Part shown: in pieces, positions 19,056 through 27,091 of the stretch
Layout of the letters: the number at the start of each line of letters is the position of its first letter
Position numbering within the stretch: position 1 is the first letter of the stretch
Assembly: GCF_016881065.1 (NCBI RefSeq)
Contig: NZ_WXYN01000016.1
Location: forward strand, 528,163-592,162
Origin: Planococcus soli
GTDB taxonomy: Bacteria > Bacillota > Bacilli > Bacillales_A > Planococcaceae
DNA: 64,000 bases
Direction of reading: 5' to 3'
Notes under the pieces: model-generated
What the model was told of the DNA's origin: nothing
The model's database searches: none
Seen by the model: only the letters and a program-made list of their open reading frames with translations
Made by a program: the position numbers and the translations under genes

Positions 19056-19090
19056 AAAAGCCGGGAGAAACTTCTCCCGGCTTTTGTTTG
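19056..19090 (+). terminator. Intrinsic terminator after the second subtilase
   Basis: AAAAGCCGGGAGAA (19056-19069) pairs with TTCTCCCGGCTTTT (19072-19085), a strong GC-rich hairpin with T tract. Confidence 0.9.
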
Positions 19091-19130
19091 GTATTGTTTG
19101 GGTGCCTGGCACCCAAACAATACCAAACAA
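19084..19130. repeat. REP palindrome 1 (extended)
   Basis: A perfect palindrome with 23-bp arms around a single central T (19107), core GGGTGCCTGGCACCC. It overlaps the T tract of the preceding terminator and lies about 175 bp before the REP-associated transposase gene. Confidence 0.9.
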
Positions 19131-19304
19131 TTCAAAAAAACTTTTTGAAGCCAATTTGGCAAGATCCCAGAAGCTTTAATGGTGAAAACCTATTTTTGAC
19201 TCTATATCCGTAGTCAAATATAAGTTATTCCCTTTTCGCAACAATTGACGGAAATGGACGTTCTTTCTACTATAAAAGAAGGTTCAAAGAAGGAGTGTGA
19301 AAAA

Positions 19305-19922
19305 ATGGGAAGAAGCCGGCGCATCTGGAATCCGGACGCATATGAACATGTAGTCATGAGAGGCAATAACAGGCAGGCGATTTTTCAGGGAGAAGCGGAT
19401 AAAGCTGCTTTTTTCAGGGTATTGACCTATGCCCACAACAAATATCCATTTACGATTCTGGCATATTGCCTGATGACAAACCACTATCACTTGTTGATAA
19501 AGTCGCCCGAAGTGCCGTTGGGGAAATTGATGGCCCTTATTAACAAACGGTACAGTGATTACTATAAGAAAAAATATAACTACAGCGGCTATTTTTACGA
19601 AAGCCGCTATTACTCCAATAAAGCCATCACCCATAAAAGTACTCTTGCCATCAGCCGCTACATCCATAGAAACCCCATCAATACCGCTGAACCGATGGTG
19701 GAGGATATGAAGGATTATCCATACAGCTCCTACAGGTTATACGCAGCGTCCCACCGTTCTCCATACGATTTCCTCGATTTAACGTACCTGCCCACAATTT
19801 TACTCCCACCCTATTCCAGTTGTTTAGCGGATTATTTGTTGTATTGCGAAGAGCCGGATCTTCCAAACATAAAAAGCCAAGAAGAGAATTGTTTGGGTGC
19901 CTGGCACCCAAACAATATATAA
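19305..19922 (+). CDS. REP-associated tyrosine transposase (RAYT, Y1/HUH type)
   Basis: A 205-aa protein of the IS200/IS605-like Y1 transposase superfamily, RAYT branch, which nicks single-stranded REP hairpins. Seen: MRGNNRQAIF near the N terminus, the HUH-type motif in MTNHYHLLIKSP, the RYSDYYKKKYNYSGYFYESRYYS block, and SRYIHRNPI. I start at the ATG at 19305, with AAGGAG nine bases upstream, rather than at an ATG 60 bases earlier lacking one. REP palindromes lie on both sides; the downstream REP is inside the 3' end of the gene and encodes the last dozen residues (CLGAWHPNN). This suggests the gene was captured or extended by its own target. It may be a domesticated mobiliser. Confidence 0.9.
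   Translation: MGRSRRIWNPDAYEHVVMRGNNRQAIFQGEADKAAFFRVLTYAHNKYPFTILAYCLMTNHYHLLIKSPEVPLGKLMALINKRYSDYYKKKYNYSGYFYESRYYSNKAITHKSTLAISRYIHRNPINTAEPMVEDMKDYPYSSYRLYAASHRSPYDFLDLTYLPTILLPPYSSCLADYLLYCEEPDLPNIKSQEENCLGAWHPNNI
19888..19916. repeat. REP palindrome 2
   Basis: A 14-bp arm perfect palindrome around central T19902 with the same GGGTGCCTGGCACCC core, lying wholly inside the 3' end of the RAYT coding sequence. Confidence 0.9.
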
Positions 19923-19945
19923 TAGAAGAAAAAGGGGCAAGCCGG

Positions 19946-21010
19946 ATGAAAAAAATTGTGATTGGCTTTGCAGTGGCACTGGCTATACCTGTTGTAATCA
20001 TCATCGGCCTCATGATATCGCTGTATATGGAACGCTCCGAAGAGTCCAAGGTCGTGGATGACAAAGCAACAGGATACATTGGAGAAAAGTACGGCATGGA
20101 AGCAGTAATCGTCAGCAAAAAAGAACCTGATTTCGTAGAAGGGCTCAGCTATCAAATGGCTTTTAAGGAGCAAGAAGATGTGGTTTTCACGGTTACAGTA
20201 GAGACGGAAAACTATGCCACCATTTACCGGGATAATTATAAGCCGATGTTTGCCGCTCACGAAGCGCAGCAGCAAGTGGAAAAGTTGCTGCCGCAAATAG
20301 AAACACTCGGTTTTGAAAAGCCTTTAGATGGGGAAATAATCCAGCAGGAACTAAAAGAAGTAAGGGATGTGGAAACTGGCGAAACCTTCCGTGAACTGGT
20401 TTTGGAAAACGAAACCAGTTACAAAACCGTTGACGCATCTGAAATCCAGGCGATTGTGAAGCTTCTTGAGCTGGTTAGGGACAATAATGTCGACATTCAT
20501 TCAATTGATCTTGCTAATAGGCAAGAAGACTATGGCGTTAGCCTGGACCTGTCAAAAATGGGAGACATCCAAACGCCTGAAGAAGTTGAGGCGTATATTG
20601 TCCGCAGAAATCTCAACGACCCTTATCGAGCTGGCGAAGCGATGCAAGCCAAATGGCAGGAGGCAGCGACTCAAGCCGAAACAGAACGTTTCCGTTTTCA
20701 TAACGAAGAAAACGAGCAGTGGATTGAATGCTTTCAAACTAGTGAAGAAGGCGGATGCACTATTCTATGGGCAAATATCACTTTCGAATCTGGCCAACTC
20801 AGCAGCCGGAATCCTCACCTAGCAGAAGATTTTGACGCAATATTTGCTTTTTTTGACAGCATCCAACCCCAGCCAACGACTGTTGAATTGCAGATAGTTG
20901 ATCAGGGAAAACCAGGATATCAGATAAACCTCCTATTAGATGAGCGCGAAAACTATTCCTCCACCGAAGAATTGATCGAAGACCGAATGGCGGATTATGA
21001 GGATGAATAA
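19946..21010 (+). CDS. Membrane-anchored protein of unknown function (paralogue 1)
   Basis: 354 aa, not recognised with confidence; possibly YfjL-like. One N-terminal membrane helix (about 3-27) followed by an extracytoplasmic domain with YGMEAVIVSKKEPDF, SYQMAFKEQEDVVFTV and YATIYRDNYKP, then a second region (about 235-354) with ERFRFHNEE, FAFFDSI and STEELI. It is the only full-length member of three tandem paralogues (this, 21128-21823 and 21844-22866). ATG at 19946 follows AAAGGGGCAAGCC. The cluster sits between REP palindromes at 19888 and 22918. The charged, repeated module could be an interaction domain, but no function is claimed. Confidence 0.75.
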   Translation: MKKIVIGFAVALAIPVVIIIGLMISLYMERSEESKVVDDKATGYIGEKYGMEAVIVSKKEPDFVEGLSYQMAFKEQEDVVFTVTVETENYATIYRDNYKPMFAAHEAQQQVEKLLPQIETLGFEKPLDGEIIQQELKEVRDVETGETFRELVLENETSYKTVDASEIQAIVKLLELVRDNNVDIHSIDLANRQEDYGVSLDLSKMGDIQTPEEVEAYIVRRNLNDPYRAGEAMQAKWQEAATQAETERFRFHNEENEQWIECFQTSEEGGCTILWANITFESGQLSSRNPHLAEDFDAIFAFFDSIQPQPTTVELQIVDQGKPGYQINLLLDERENYSSTEELIEDRMADYEDE

Positions 21011-21127
21011 GGAAGGTTTTAGGAGTTAAACTGCTATCTTTCAAAGTCGATAGAAAAGCATTTTAATCCTTAACAGTTGTTGCTCAAAGAGAGTCATTAC
21101 ATAATAGAACAAAAAGGAGCACACCGG

Positions 21128-21823
21128 ATGAAAAAGAAACTCCCGATGATTTTAGCTATATGTGTAGTGGCAGTGACTCTAGGCATTCTGATCATCTTCG
21201 GTGCCTTGTTCTGGCTGTTTGTTGGCCACGCGAACGACTCTCAAGTGGAAGACGACAAAGCGATAGAGTTTATTGAAGAAAAGTACGGCATGGAAGCCAA
21301 GATTGTCAGTATTAACGTAGGGGATTTTGTGGAAGGACAGAGCTATGAAATGGCTTTTGAGGAGCAGGCAGATGTGGTTTTCACCGTCAAAAAAGAGCGG
21401 GAAAACGGTGCCACCGTTTATCGGGATGATTATGAACCGGTACTCGGAACTCACGAAGCGCAGGAGCAGGTGAATAAACTGATGCCCCAAATCGAAGAAC
21501 TCGGTTTTACCAAGCCTTTAGGCGGTCCGATGGTTCGGCATGCAAAAGATACGAAAACAGGCGAGACGGCTCGCAGACTGGTTTTAGAGACGGAAACCAG
21601 TTATAAAACCCTCGAGGCGAATGAACTCCAAGGAATCATGAAGCTGTTGGATTTATTAAGAAATCAAAACATCGATGTCCAAGTAATCAAGCTTTCGAAC
21701 AGGTGGGAGCCGGATGGAATCGTCCTGGACCTTCGCGAAATAGAAGGGATCCAAAGTGTCGAAGAAGTAGAGGCGTATATCATTTCAAGAACTCCTGGCG
21801 ACCCAGTTCAGGTTGACGACTAA
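21128..21823 (+). CDS. Membrane-anchored protein of unknown function (paralogue 2, short)
   Basis: 231 aa, same family as the preceding gene: N-terminal helix (about 5-30), then YGMEAKIVS, SYEMAFEEQADVVFTV and YRDDYEP. It ends after VEEVEAYIISRTPGDP, lacking the about 110-residue C-terminal region of paralogue 1. The ATG at 21128 follows an AAAAGGAG site. Truncation at a domain boundary with a clean stop suggests a stable short form rather than obvious decay. Function unknown. Confidence 0.7.
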   Translation: MKKKLPMILAICVVAVTLGILIIFGALFWLFVGHANDSQVEDDKAIEFIEEKYGMEAKIVSINVGDFVEGQSYEMAFEEQADVVFTVKKERENGATVYRDDYEPVLGTHEAQEQVNKLMPQIEELGFTKPLGGPMVRHAKDTKTGETARRLVLETETSYKTLEANELQGIMKLLDLLRNQNIDVQVIKLSNRWEPDGIVLDLREIEGIQSVEEVEAYIISRTPGDPVQVDD

Positions 21824-21843
21824 GCGGGGAAGGAGATGGGAAC

Positions 21844-22866
21844 ATGAGGCAAAAAATCAAACCTGGCGTGGCAATCCTTATACTAGCAAGTCTAGCAGCG
21901 GTAATTTGGGTATTCTTCAACTTTCAGAAAGATAACAGGCTGGCTGCAGAATATATAGAAGAAAAGTATGGAATGGAAGTTGAAATCATCAGTGAAACCC
22001 AGCCAAACTTCGTGGATGGGCATAGCTACGAAATGGCCTTTAAAGAACAGGAGGACCTGGTCTTCACCGTCACCGAACATGAAGAAAACTACGCCACCAT
22101 CTATCGTGACGATTATAAGCCATTGCATACGGCCTACGAAGCGCAGCAGAAGGCAGAGAGCCTCATGCCGCAGTTCGAGGAGCTCGGATTTACAGCTCCT
22201 CCAGAGGGGGCGCTCATTGAACAAGTAGTGAAAAACACAGTAACCGATGAAGCGGTCCGCTGGCTGGGGCTGGGGACCGAAAACAGTTTTGAAACCGTCG
22301 AACTGGCAGAAATTGAGACGCTCACAAAGCTTCTGGAGCTTGTAAGGGAACAAAACATCAATGTCCATATCATCAATGTCTCCAATAACCAGAAAGGAAA
22401 GGGCGTTGCCATGGACTTGCGCGAAATGGACGAGGTTCAAAGTATCGAAGAGGTAGCGGCTTATATCAATGTCAGCATTCTCAGCGAGTTGGGTCCGGCA
22501 GGCGAACGGATGCAAGCCAAATGGCAGGAATCAGCCATTCAATCCGAAACCGAGCGTTTCCGTTTTTATGATGAGTGAAACGATCAATGGATCAGCTGCC
22601 ACCAGGTGAATGACGCAGGCGATTGCATCAATCTATTGGCAAATGTCACTTTCTCTCCAGGCGAACTCAGCCGGCAAAATCCTTATTTGGAAGAAGATCT
22701 GGACGCCATCTTCGATTTCTTCGACAGCATCAGGCCCAAGCTGATTGCCGTTGATCTGGTAATGGTCGACCCGGAACGGGAAGGAAACCCGGTCCGCTTC
22801 TTTTTAAGGGAACGCGAACAGTACGCCTCGACTGAAGAATTGATCGATGACCTAGTGAAAGATTAA
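21844..22866 (+). pseudogene. Paralogue 3 of the unknown membrane family, interrupted by in-frame TGA
   Basis: The reading frame from the ATG at 21844 (AAGGAG upstream) runs 244 codons to a TGA at 22576-22578. The same frame then continues without another stop to 22866, and both halves match paralogue 1: ERFRFYDE before the TGA, then NDQWISCH, LEEDLDAIFDFFDSI and STEELIDD. There is no frameshift, only this one stop. It is most simply a nonsense pseudogene; the first 244 codons could still make a short product like paralogue 2. A base-call error or readthrough cannot be excluded. Confidence 0.75.
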
Positions 22867-22917
22867 AAAAATGAAACCATTGGAAGAGCCAACCGTCTAT
22901 AATGGGAACCACAACGA

Positions 22918-22948
22918 AATTGTTTGGGTGCCTGGCACCCAAACAATT
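22918..22948. repeat. REP palindrome 3
   Basis: Perfect palindrome with 15-bp arms around T22933, core GGGTGCCTGGCACCC, just before the HtrA-like gene. Confidence 0.9.
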
Positions 22949-22969
22949 AAAAAAGTGAGCTGACATGCA

Positions 22970-24151
22970 ATGACCCAAAAACCATCCTCAAAAATGAATA
23001 AAAACAATCGAATTATCGCCGCTTTATCGGCAGTCTTGCTGCTGGTAATCGCATTTGGCGTTTATTTGCTGCTGACGACAGAAGAACCGGTGCGAGCACC
23101 TGACACAGAGCAGGAGCAGGCACAGCCGGAAGCGCCCGAAGAGACGGGCGAGGAAACGCCTGAAGCCGAAACCGAGCTGTCTTCGATGATTGCCAACGCC
23201 AAGACGCATGTCTATACGCTGTACACAGACCTTGAGCAGGGCTCAGGCTTTCTGATCAACACACAAGGCGATATCCTGACCAACGCCCACGTCGTTCTGG
23301 ACGCGTCTTATATTACGGTTAAAAACAGTGACGGCCAGGAATTTAACGGCAGGGTTATCGGCATGTCGGACACGCAGGATCTCGCCATTGTCCGAGTCGA
23401 TGAGCTGGCCGGCAAAGAGCCTTTGGAGATCGAAATGGAGCCGGTTGATATTGGCACGCCAGTCGTCGCCATCGGCAGCCCGAACGACCAAAGCAATACG
23501 GCCACCACCGGCGAAATCACCGGCACCGATCTCGACTTCCTGGACCAATTCGAATATACCAGCCTGTATGAAATGTCTGCAGAAATCGCCCAAGGATCCA
23601 GCGGAGGTCCGCTTATTGCCGCCGACACCGGCAAAATCCTCGGCATCAATTCTATTATCCTTGAAGAAAAACCGGGGTCCGGCTATACGATCCCTATCTA
23701 CACCGTCTGGGATCAGCTGACCGAGTGGGTCGAAAACCCGATTCCCGCCGAAGAACAGGAGGTTGTGCTGCAGGATGTCAAAGACGCCTATTTTGCGGAC
23801 GACCTGCTGGCGAACTTCATCTCTTCCTATTACGAATTAATCCCGTATTCGCTGAACGATGCTGATTCCTCCTTTTACCTGTCCTCTATCTTGCCGGGCA
23901 GTGAAGCAGAGCAGGAAGCCACCGAGCTGATTAATGAACACACAGAGCAGGACCGCATCTACGGCGCTGTCCAGACTACGGTCACCAATGTAGAGGTCAA
24001 TGAAGACAGCGCAACTGTCGAAGCCGAAGCTGAATTCACATACCACGAGGAAGAAAGTGGTGACATGTCTACAGTTTCACACGAAGGTATTTACACGGTA
24101 GTTATCGATGAGTATGGAGATTACCAGATTGAGGACATTGTGAATGAATAA
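22970..24151 (+). CDS. Membrane-anchored HtrA-like trypsin-type serine protease
   Basis: 393 aa. Order: cytoplasmic tail, one membrane helix (about 13-35), an acidic Glu/Pro-rich linker (about 38-70), an S1C protease domain with His107 (TNAHVV), Asp137 (TQDLAIV) and Ser211 (QGSSGGP), then a C-terminal domain (about 265-393) resembling NTF2-like/TcaA-type extracytoplasmic domains. There is no PDZ domain, unlike classical HtrA/DegP. Likely a surface quality-control or processing protease. The ribosome binding site is weak. It follows a REP palindrome and has its own terminator. Confidence 0.85.
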   Translation: MTQKPSSKMNKNNRIIAALSAVLLLVIAFGVYLLLTTEEPVRAPDTEQEQAQPEAPEETGEETPEAETELSSMIANAKTHVYTLYTDLEQGSGFLINTQGDILTNAHVVLDASYITVKNSDGQEFNGRVIGMSDTQDLAIVRVDELAGKEPLEIEMEPVDIGTPVVAIGSPNDQSNTATTGEITGTDLDFLDQFEYTSLYEMSAEIAQGSSGGPLIAADTGKILGINSIILEEKPGSGYTIPIYTVWDQLTEWVENPIPAEEQEVVLQDVKDAYFADDLLANFISSYYELIPYSLNDADSSFYLSSILPGSEAEQEATELINEHTEQDRIYGAVQTTVTNVEVNEDSATVEAEAEFTYHEEESGDMSTVSHEGIYTVVIDEYGDYQIEDIVNE

Positions 24152-24155
24152 AGAG

Positions 24156-24183
24156 CAGGCTCCTGTGTGGGTCTGTTTTTTTT
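24156..24183 (+). terminator. Intrinsic terminator after the HtrA-like gene
   Basis: CAGGCTC with GGGTCTG (two wobble pairs) followed by eight T. Confidence 0.65.
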
Positions 24184-24474
24184 GTGGCATATAAGCTTTA
24201 AGGTTTTATATCCACTCTTTCCAAGCCCTCAGCTTGAAGGCGTTTATATAGAAGAAACTCAACTTTTATTGTAGAGATAGCAGACAGTGCAAGGTTATAA
24301 ACCCACCCGGCAGCGATAATGTACGCGCCTTTGCTAGTAGCTAGAGGTCTATAAATAGGAATTGTCTAAAAATTATCAAATGCGGGTAAGAAATTAAAAG
24401 ACGCATATGTTAGCATAAAAGAATCCAGAACTGTTGAGGAAATCTCTCCTTTTTTCTCTTCAAAAAACTCAAAA
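24184..24474 (-). other. Gene-free stretch with a decayed element module
   Basis: No gene seen. 24250-24370 resembles, in decayed form, the part of element B around 8993-9085: a TTATTGTAGAGATAG phrase, then CGGCAGCG and ACGCGCCTT(T)GCT. The orientation is the same as B. No array or intact CH hairpin is present. Confidence 0.45.
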
Positions 24475-24529
24475 CAAAAAAGGGGACCAGCAAAGGCCTG
24501 CTATTAGCAGACATTCGGGTCACCCTTTT
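24475..24529 (-). terminator. Intrinsic terminator of the NlpC/P60 gene
   Basis: On the minus strand AAAAGGG(T)GACC pairs with GGTCCCCTTTT, with an inner CTGC/GCAG stem, and runs into TTTTTT. Confidence 0.75.
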
Positions 24530-24544
24530 GAAGATCCTATTTGA

Positions 24545-25288
24545 TTAGAAACGTTTGTAGCTGTGGAATTTCTTGCCCCAGTAAGGATCGTTCATGCTCT
24601 TGACTTCTGCTTTCGCTCCGCCAGAGTGTACGAACTGGTTGTTGCCGATGTAAATCCCTACGTGTGAGATTCCAGGCTTGTACGTGTTGGCGAAGAAGAC
24701 CAAGTCGCCTGGCTGTGGGTTGCTCACTGCGTAAGTTTCAGCGAACTGTGAAGTAGTCGTACGTGAAACGCTCTTGCCTGCTTGCTTGTATGCATATTGA
24801 ACAAATCCACTGCAGTCGAATCCAGAACGAGTCGTTCCGCCAAATTTGTATGGAATGCCTTTAAGTGCCAATGCTGCTGAAACGACTGATGAAGTAGAAG
24901 CTGTTTTAACAGAAGCTTTCTTGACCGTAGTAGCAGTAAGCAATGTGCTTAATACCCATCCTGATTTGCCGTTGACTTTCACTTTGTACCAAGTCGAGTT
25001 GCCGACTTTCTTTTGGTGAGTAGCTGTAGCGATTGAACCTTTTTTAGCCATTGTTACGATCTTGTATTTTGTTCCCGCATCCGCACGAACGTTTGAGTTG
25101 TATTTTGTTTTAAAAGTACCTGATTTAGCAGTTGCTTTGCTTGCTGCAACTTGCTGTACAGATGAAGTAGTAGTTTCGTAAGAAGAAGCTGCGTTGGTCT
25201 GAACTGGTTGAGCGGCTTGTGCACCCGTGGCTGAGTTAGCAAATAGCAATGATCCTGCTGTAAGTAGCGTAAAGAAAAGTTTTTTCAT
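24545..25288 (-). CDS. Secreted SH3b-NlpC/P60 cell-wall endopeptidase
   Basis: 247 aa. Order: signal peptide (about 1-26, ending GAQAAQ), a Thr/Ser/Ala-rich linker, one bacterial SH3 domain (about 58-118, NVRADAGTKYK and GWV), a second linker, and an NlpC/P60 domain with Cys159 (FDCSGF), His209 (ISHVGIY) and His221 (FVHSGG). The family cuts peptidoglycan stem peptides, usually D-Glu to diamino acid bonds. Start at the ATG at 25288, with GGAGG eight bases upstream; an earlier in-frame ATG lacks a site and precedes the signal peptide. A WalR-like box lies upstream, consistent with WalRK control of autolysins. Single-gene unit with terminator. Confidence 0.9.
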   Translation of the reverse strand: MKKLFFTLLTAGSLLFANSATGAQAAQPVQTNAASSYETTTSSVQQVAASKATAKSGTFKTKYNSNVRADAGTKYKIVTMAKKGSIATATHQKKVGNSTWYKVKVNGKSGWVLSTLLTATTVKKASVKTASTSSVVSAALALKGIPYKFGGTTRSGFDCSGFVQYAYKQAGKSVSRTTTSQFAETYAVSNPQPGDLVFFANTYKPGISHVGIYIGNNQFVHSGGAKAEVKSMNDPYWGKKFHSYKRF

Positions 25289-25385
25289 TGTTGTTGGTTC
25301 CTCCAAGTTTTTTATTATCCAAATATATGAATTAATAATATTTTGCTCTGTCATTTACTATATAGAGAGAGCACATTAAAAACAA

Positions 25386-25412
25386 CGTCAATTCAATTGC
25401 AGTTATATTACA
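25386..25412 (-). promoter_or_regulatory. Probable WalR box and -35 of the NlpC/P60 gene
   Basis: On the minus strand TGTAAT-ATAAC-TGCAAT (25412-25396) matches the TGTWAH-N5-TGTWAH WalR consensus except for one base. A TTGACG -35-like hexamer follows (25391-25386). The -10 is less clear (TATATA at a long spacing). The rest of the 25413-25924 gap shows an AGAAACCC/GGGTTTCT hairpin near 25440-25467 and the terminator listed below. Confidence 0.5.
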
Positions 25413-25613
25413 GTTGTATAACAAAATAATACTACCCCTAGAAACCCTATAACAGCGGGGTTTCTCATACAAATAAAAAATGTAATAAAGGTTTATTTTT
25501 ATGAAAAATGTGTTTCAAGTCGATTTTTTAGTTTGTTTGTTACTGTTAATCTCCTAATAAATCCAAATTTTAAAATCCTTCCAGCTTTATTTTAGCTATG
25601 CAATAAAGATAGT

Positions 25614-25658
25614 AAAAAACTCGATCGTGGACTGTATCTCAGGACCCAGTACACGATC
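25614..25658 (-). terminator. Orphan minus-strand terminator-like hairpin
   Basis: GATCGTG plus ACTG (25623-25634) pairs with CAGT plus CACGATC (25647-25658). On the minus strand it is followed by GAG and six T; on the plus strand only a weak ATTTTCTT follows. No minus-strand gene ends here: the neighbour to the right is the plus-strand lipase. Confidence 0.6.
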
Positions 25659-25924
25659 ATTTTCTTATCAAAAAAATAAGATAATATCTAAATAATAAGA
25701 ATACTTACACTAGAATAATGTCTACCTTATTTTTTAAGGTATAAATCCGCTATTTCTGTTGGGCATATGATTTTTTTTACTGCTATGCCGGCAATCATTT
25801 TCATATCTTTATGAAACAAGTTCTTAGCTCCGGCGCGTCCAAAGCGACGGAAAAAGCTCATGTTCAACCTATACAGCTTCTTACAATTTTAAGGATTGGA
25901 AAAACCGGAAAGCGGGTGGGAGAT

Positions 25925-26884
25925 ATGAAAAAGATTTTATCCATCGATGGCGGGGGTGTGCGGGGGATTATTCCGGCGATGCTGCTTGCTGAGATAGAAG
26001 CGCAGACGGAAAAACCGATTGCCGAACTGTTTGATTTGGTGGTTGGGACCTCGACAGGTGGAATTCTGGCACTCGGGCTGGTTGCGCCGGACAGAAAAAC
26101 TCCGGCTAACCCCCGTTACACAGCCGAGCAATTTCTTGGGTTTTATTTGGAGGAGTCTCACGAAATTTTTGATAAATCCCTGTTCTATAAAATCACCCGC
26201 GGCATTTTTTCGCGCCGCTACCACGCGCGTGCGCTGGAAAAAGCCTTGAAGAAATACTTTGGGCACACCATGCTGTCTGAAGCCTTGGCGCATGTCGTGA
26301 TTCCGAGCTATGAAATTCACGGGCGTTTCACGGCTTTTTTCAAGAGCCGCGACGTGCATACGAAGAAGATTGAAGAGGATGTCTTGATGCGGGATGTGGC
26401 TCGGGCCGCTTCTGCAGCACCGACTTATTTTATACCGAAAAAGATTCCAGCCTATCCGGGTTCCAGTTTTATCGATGGCGGTGTTTTCGCCAACAACCCG
26501 GCAATGTGCGCCTATGCGGAAGCAAAAGAACTTTTTCCGGAAGAAGACTTGCTGATCGTGTCGCTCGGCACCGGAAATCCGCAGCTGACCATCGAATTTG
26601 GGGGCGTCCGAACATGGGGTCTGCTCGGCTGGGCGCGTCCGCTCTGGTATATCCTGATGGACGGCAGTTCGGACGTCGTCCACCATCAATTAAATCATGT
26701 GCTGCCCGACCGGCAAGATGCCAAACGCTACTACCGGTTCCAGATTGAGCTGCTCGAAAAAGGCAGAGAAAAGCTCGACGACGGCTCGGAAGAAAACCTG
26801 AATGCCCTGGTCGGACTCGGCCAGGAACTGCTCGACGCCAACCGCGAAGACATCCGCAACCTATGCCGGCAGTTAATTGAATAG
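25925..26884 (+). CDS. Patatin-like phospholipase/acyl hydrolase
   Basis: 319 aa. A patatin-family serine hydrolase with Ser-Asp dyad: oxyanion glycine motif SIDGGGVRG at the N terminus, nucleophile Ser43 in VGTSTGG, and catalytic Asp184 in FIDGGVFANNP. No signal peptide, so cytoplasmic and probably acting on membrane lipids. The ATG at 25925 follows GGTGGGAG; the longer frame upstream has no homologous-looking sequence. No cyclic-nucleotide synthase lies next to it, so it gives no sign of being a CBASS effector. Some family members remodel lipids; the substrate here is unknown. Confidence 0.88.
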   Translation: MKKILSIDGGGVRGIIPAMLLAEIEAQTEKPIAELFDLVVGTSTGGILALGLVAPDRKTPANPRYTAEQFLGFYLEESHEIFDKSLFYKITRGIFSRRYHARALEKALKKYFGHTMLSEALAHVVIPSYEIHGRFTAFFKSRDVHTKKIEEDVLMRDVARAASAAPTYFIPKKIPAYPGSSFIDGGVFANNPAMCAYAEAKELFPEEDLLIVSLGTGNPQLTIEFGGVRTWGLLGWARPLWYILMDGSSDVVHHQLNHVLPDRQDAKRYYRFQIELLEKGREKLDDGSEENLNALVGLGQELLDANREDIRNLCRQLIE

Positions 26885-27091
26885 AGTCTGTCATACAGTT
26901 GTAATCAAATCGTAGTGGTTCAAACACTCGCGACAGGCTAAAATGAGAAAGGGAATAAAAGAGTCGAGAAAATAACTCGCTGCATGCCGAAGCGTTCCGA
27001 TAGTAGTAAAGGGTGGAACTCCGGCGCAACACCCCACCAACAATCATTTTACGAAAAACGTTTTACATATAGAGAAGAAGGAGTTGCCCAC

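Noticed and set aside
22576-22578. TGA read as selenocysteine
   Set aside because: The paralogue has Glu here, no SECIS-like hairpin was seen directly after it, and the protein is not a redox family.
25925-26884. CBASS-type patatin effector
   Set aside because: No cyclic-nucleotide synthase or ancillary CBASS gene lies beside it; the gene stands alone.
26985-27060. T-box riboswitch before the acyltransferase (AAAGGGTGGAAC resembles the T-box sequence)
   Set aside because: The rest of the T-box motif (ACCGCG) is absent, no stem I or terminator is visible, and the downstream gene is not amino-acid related.
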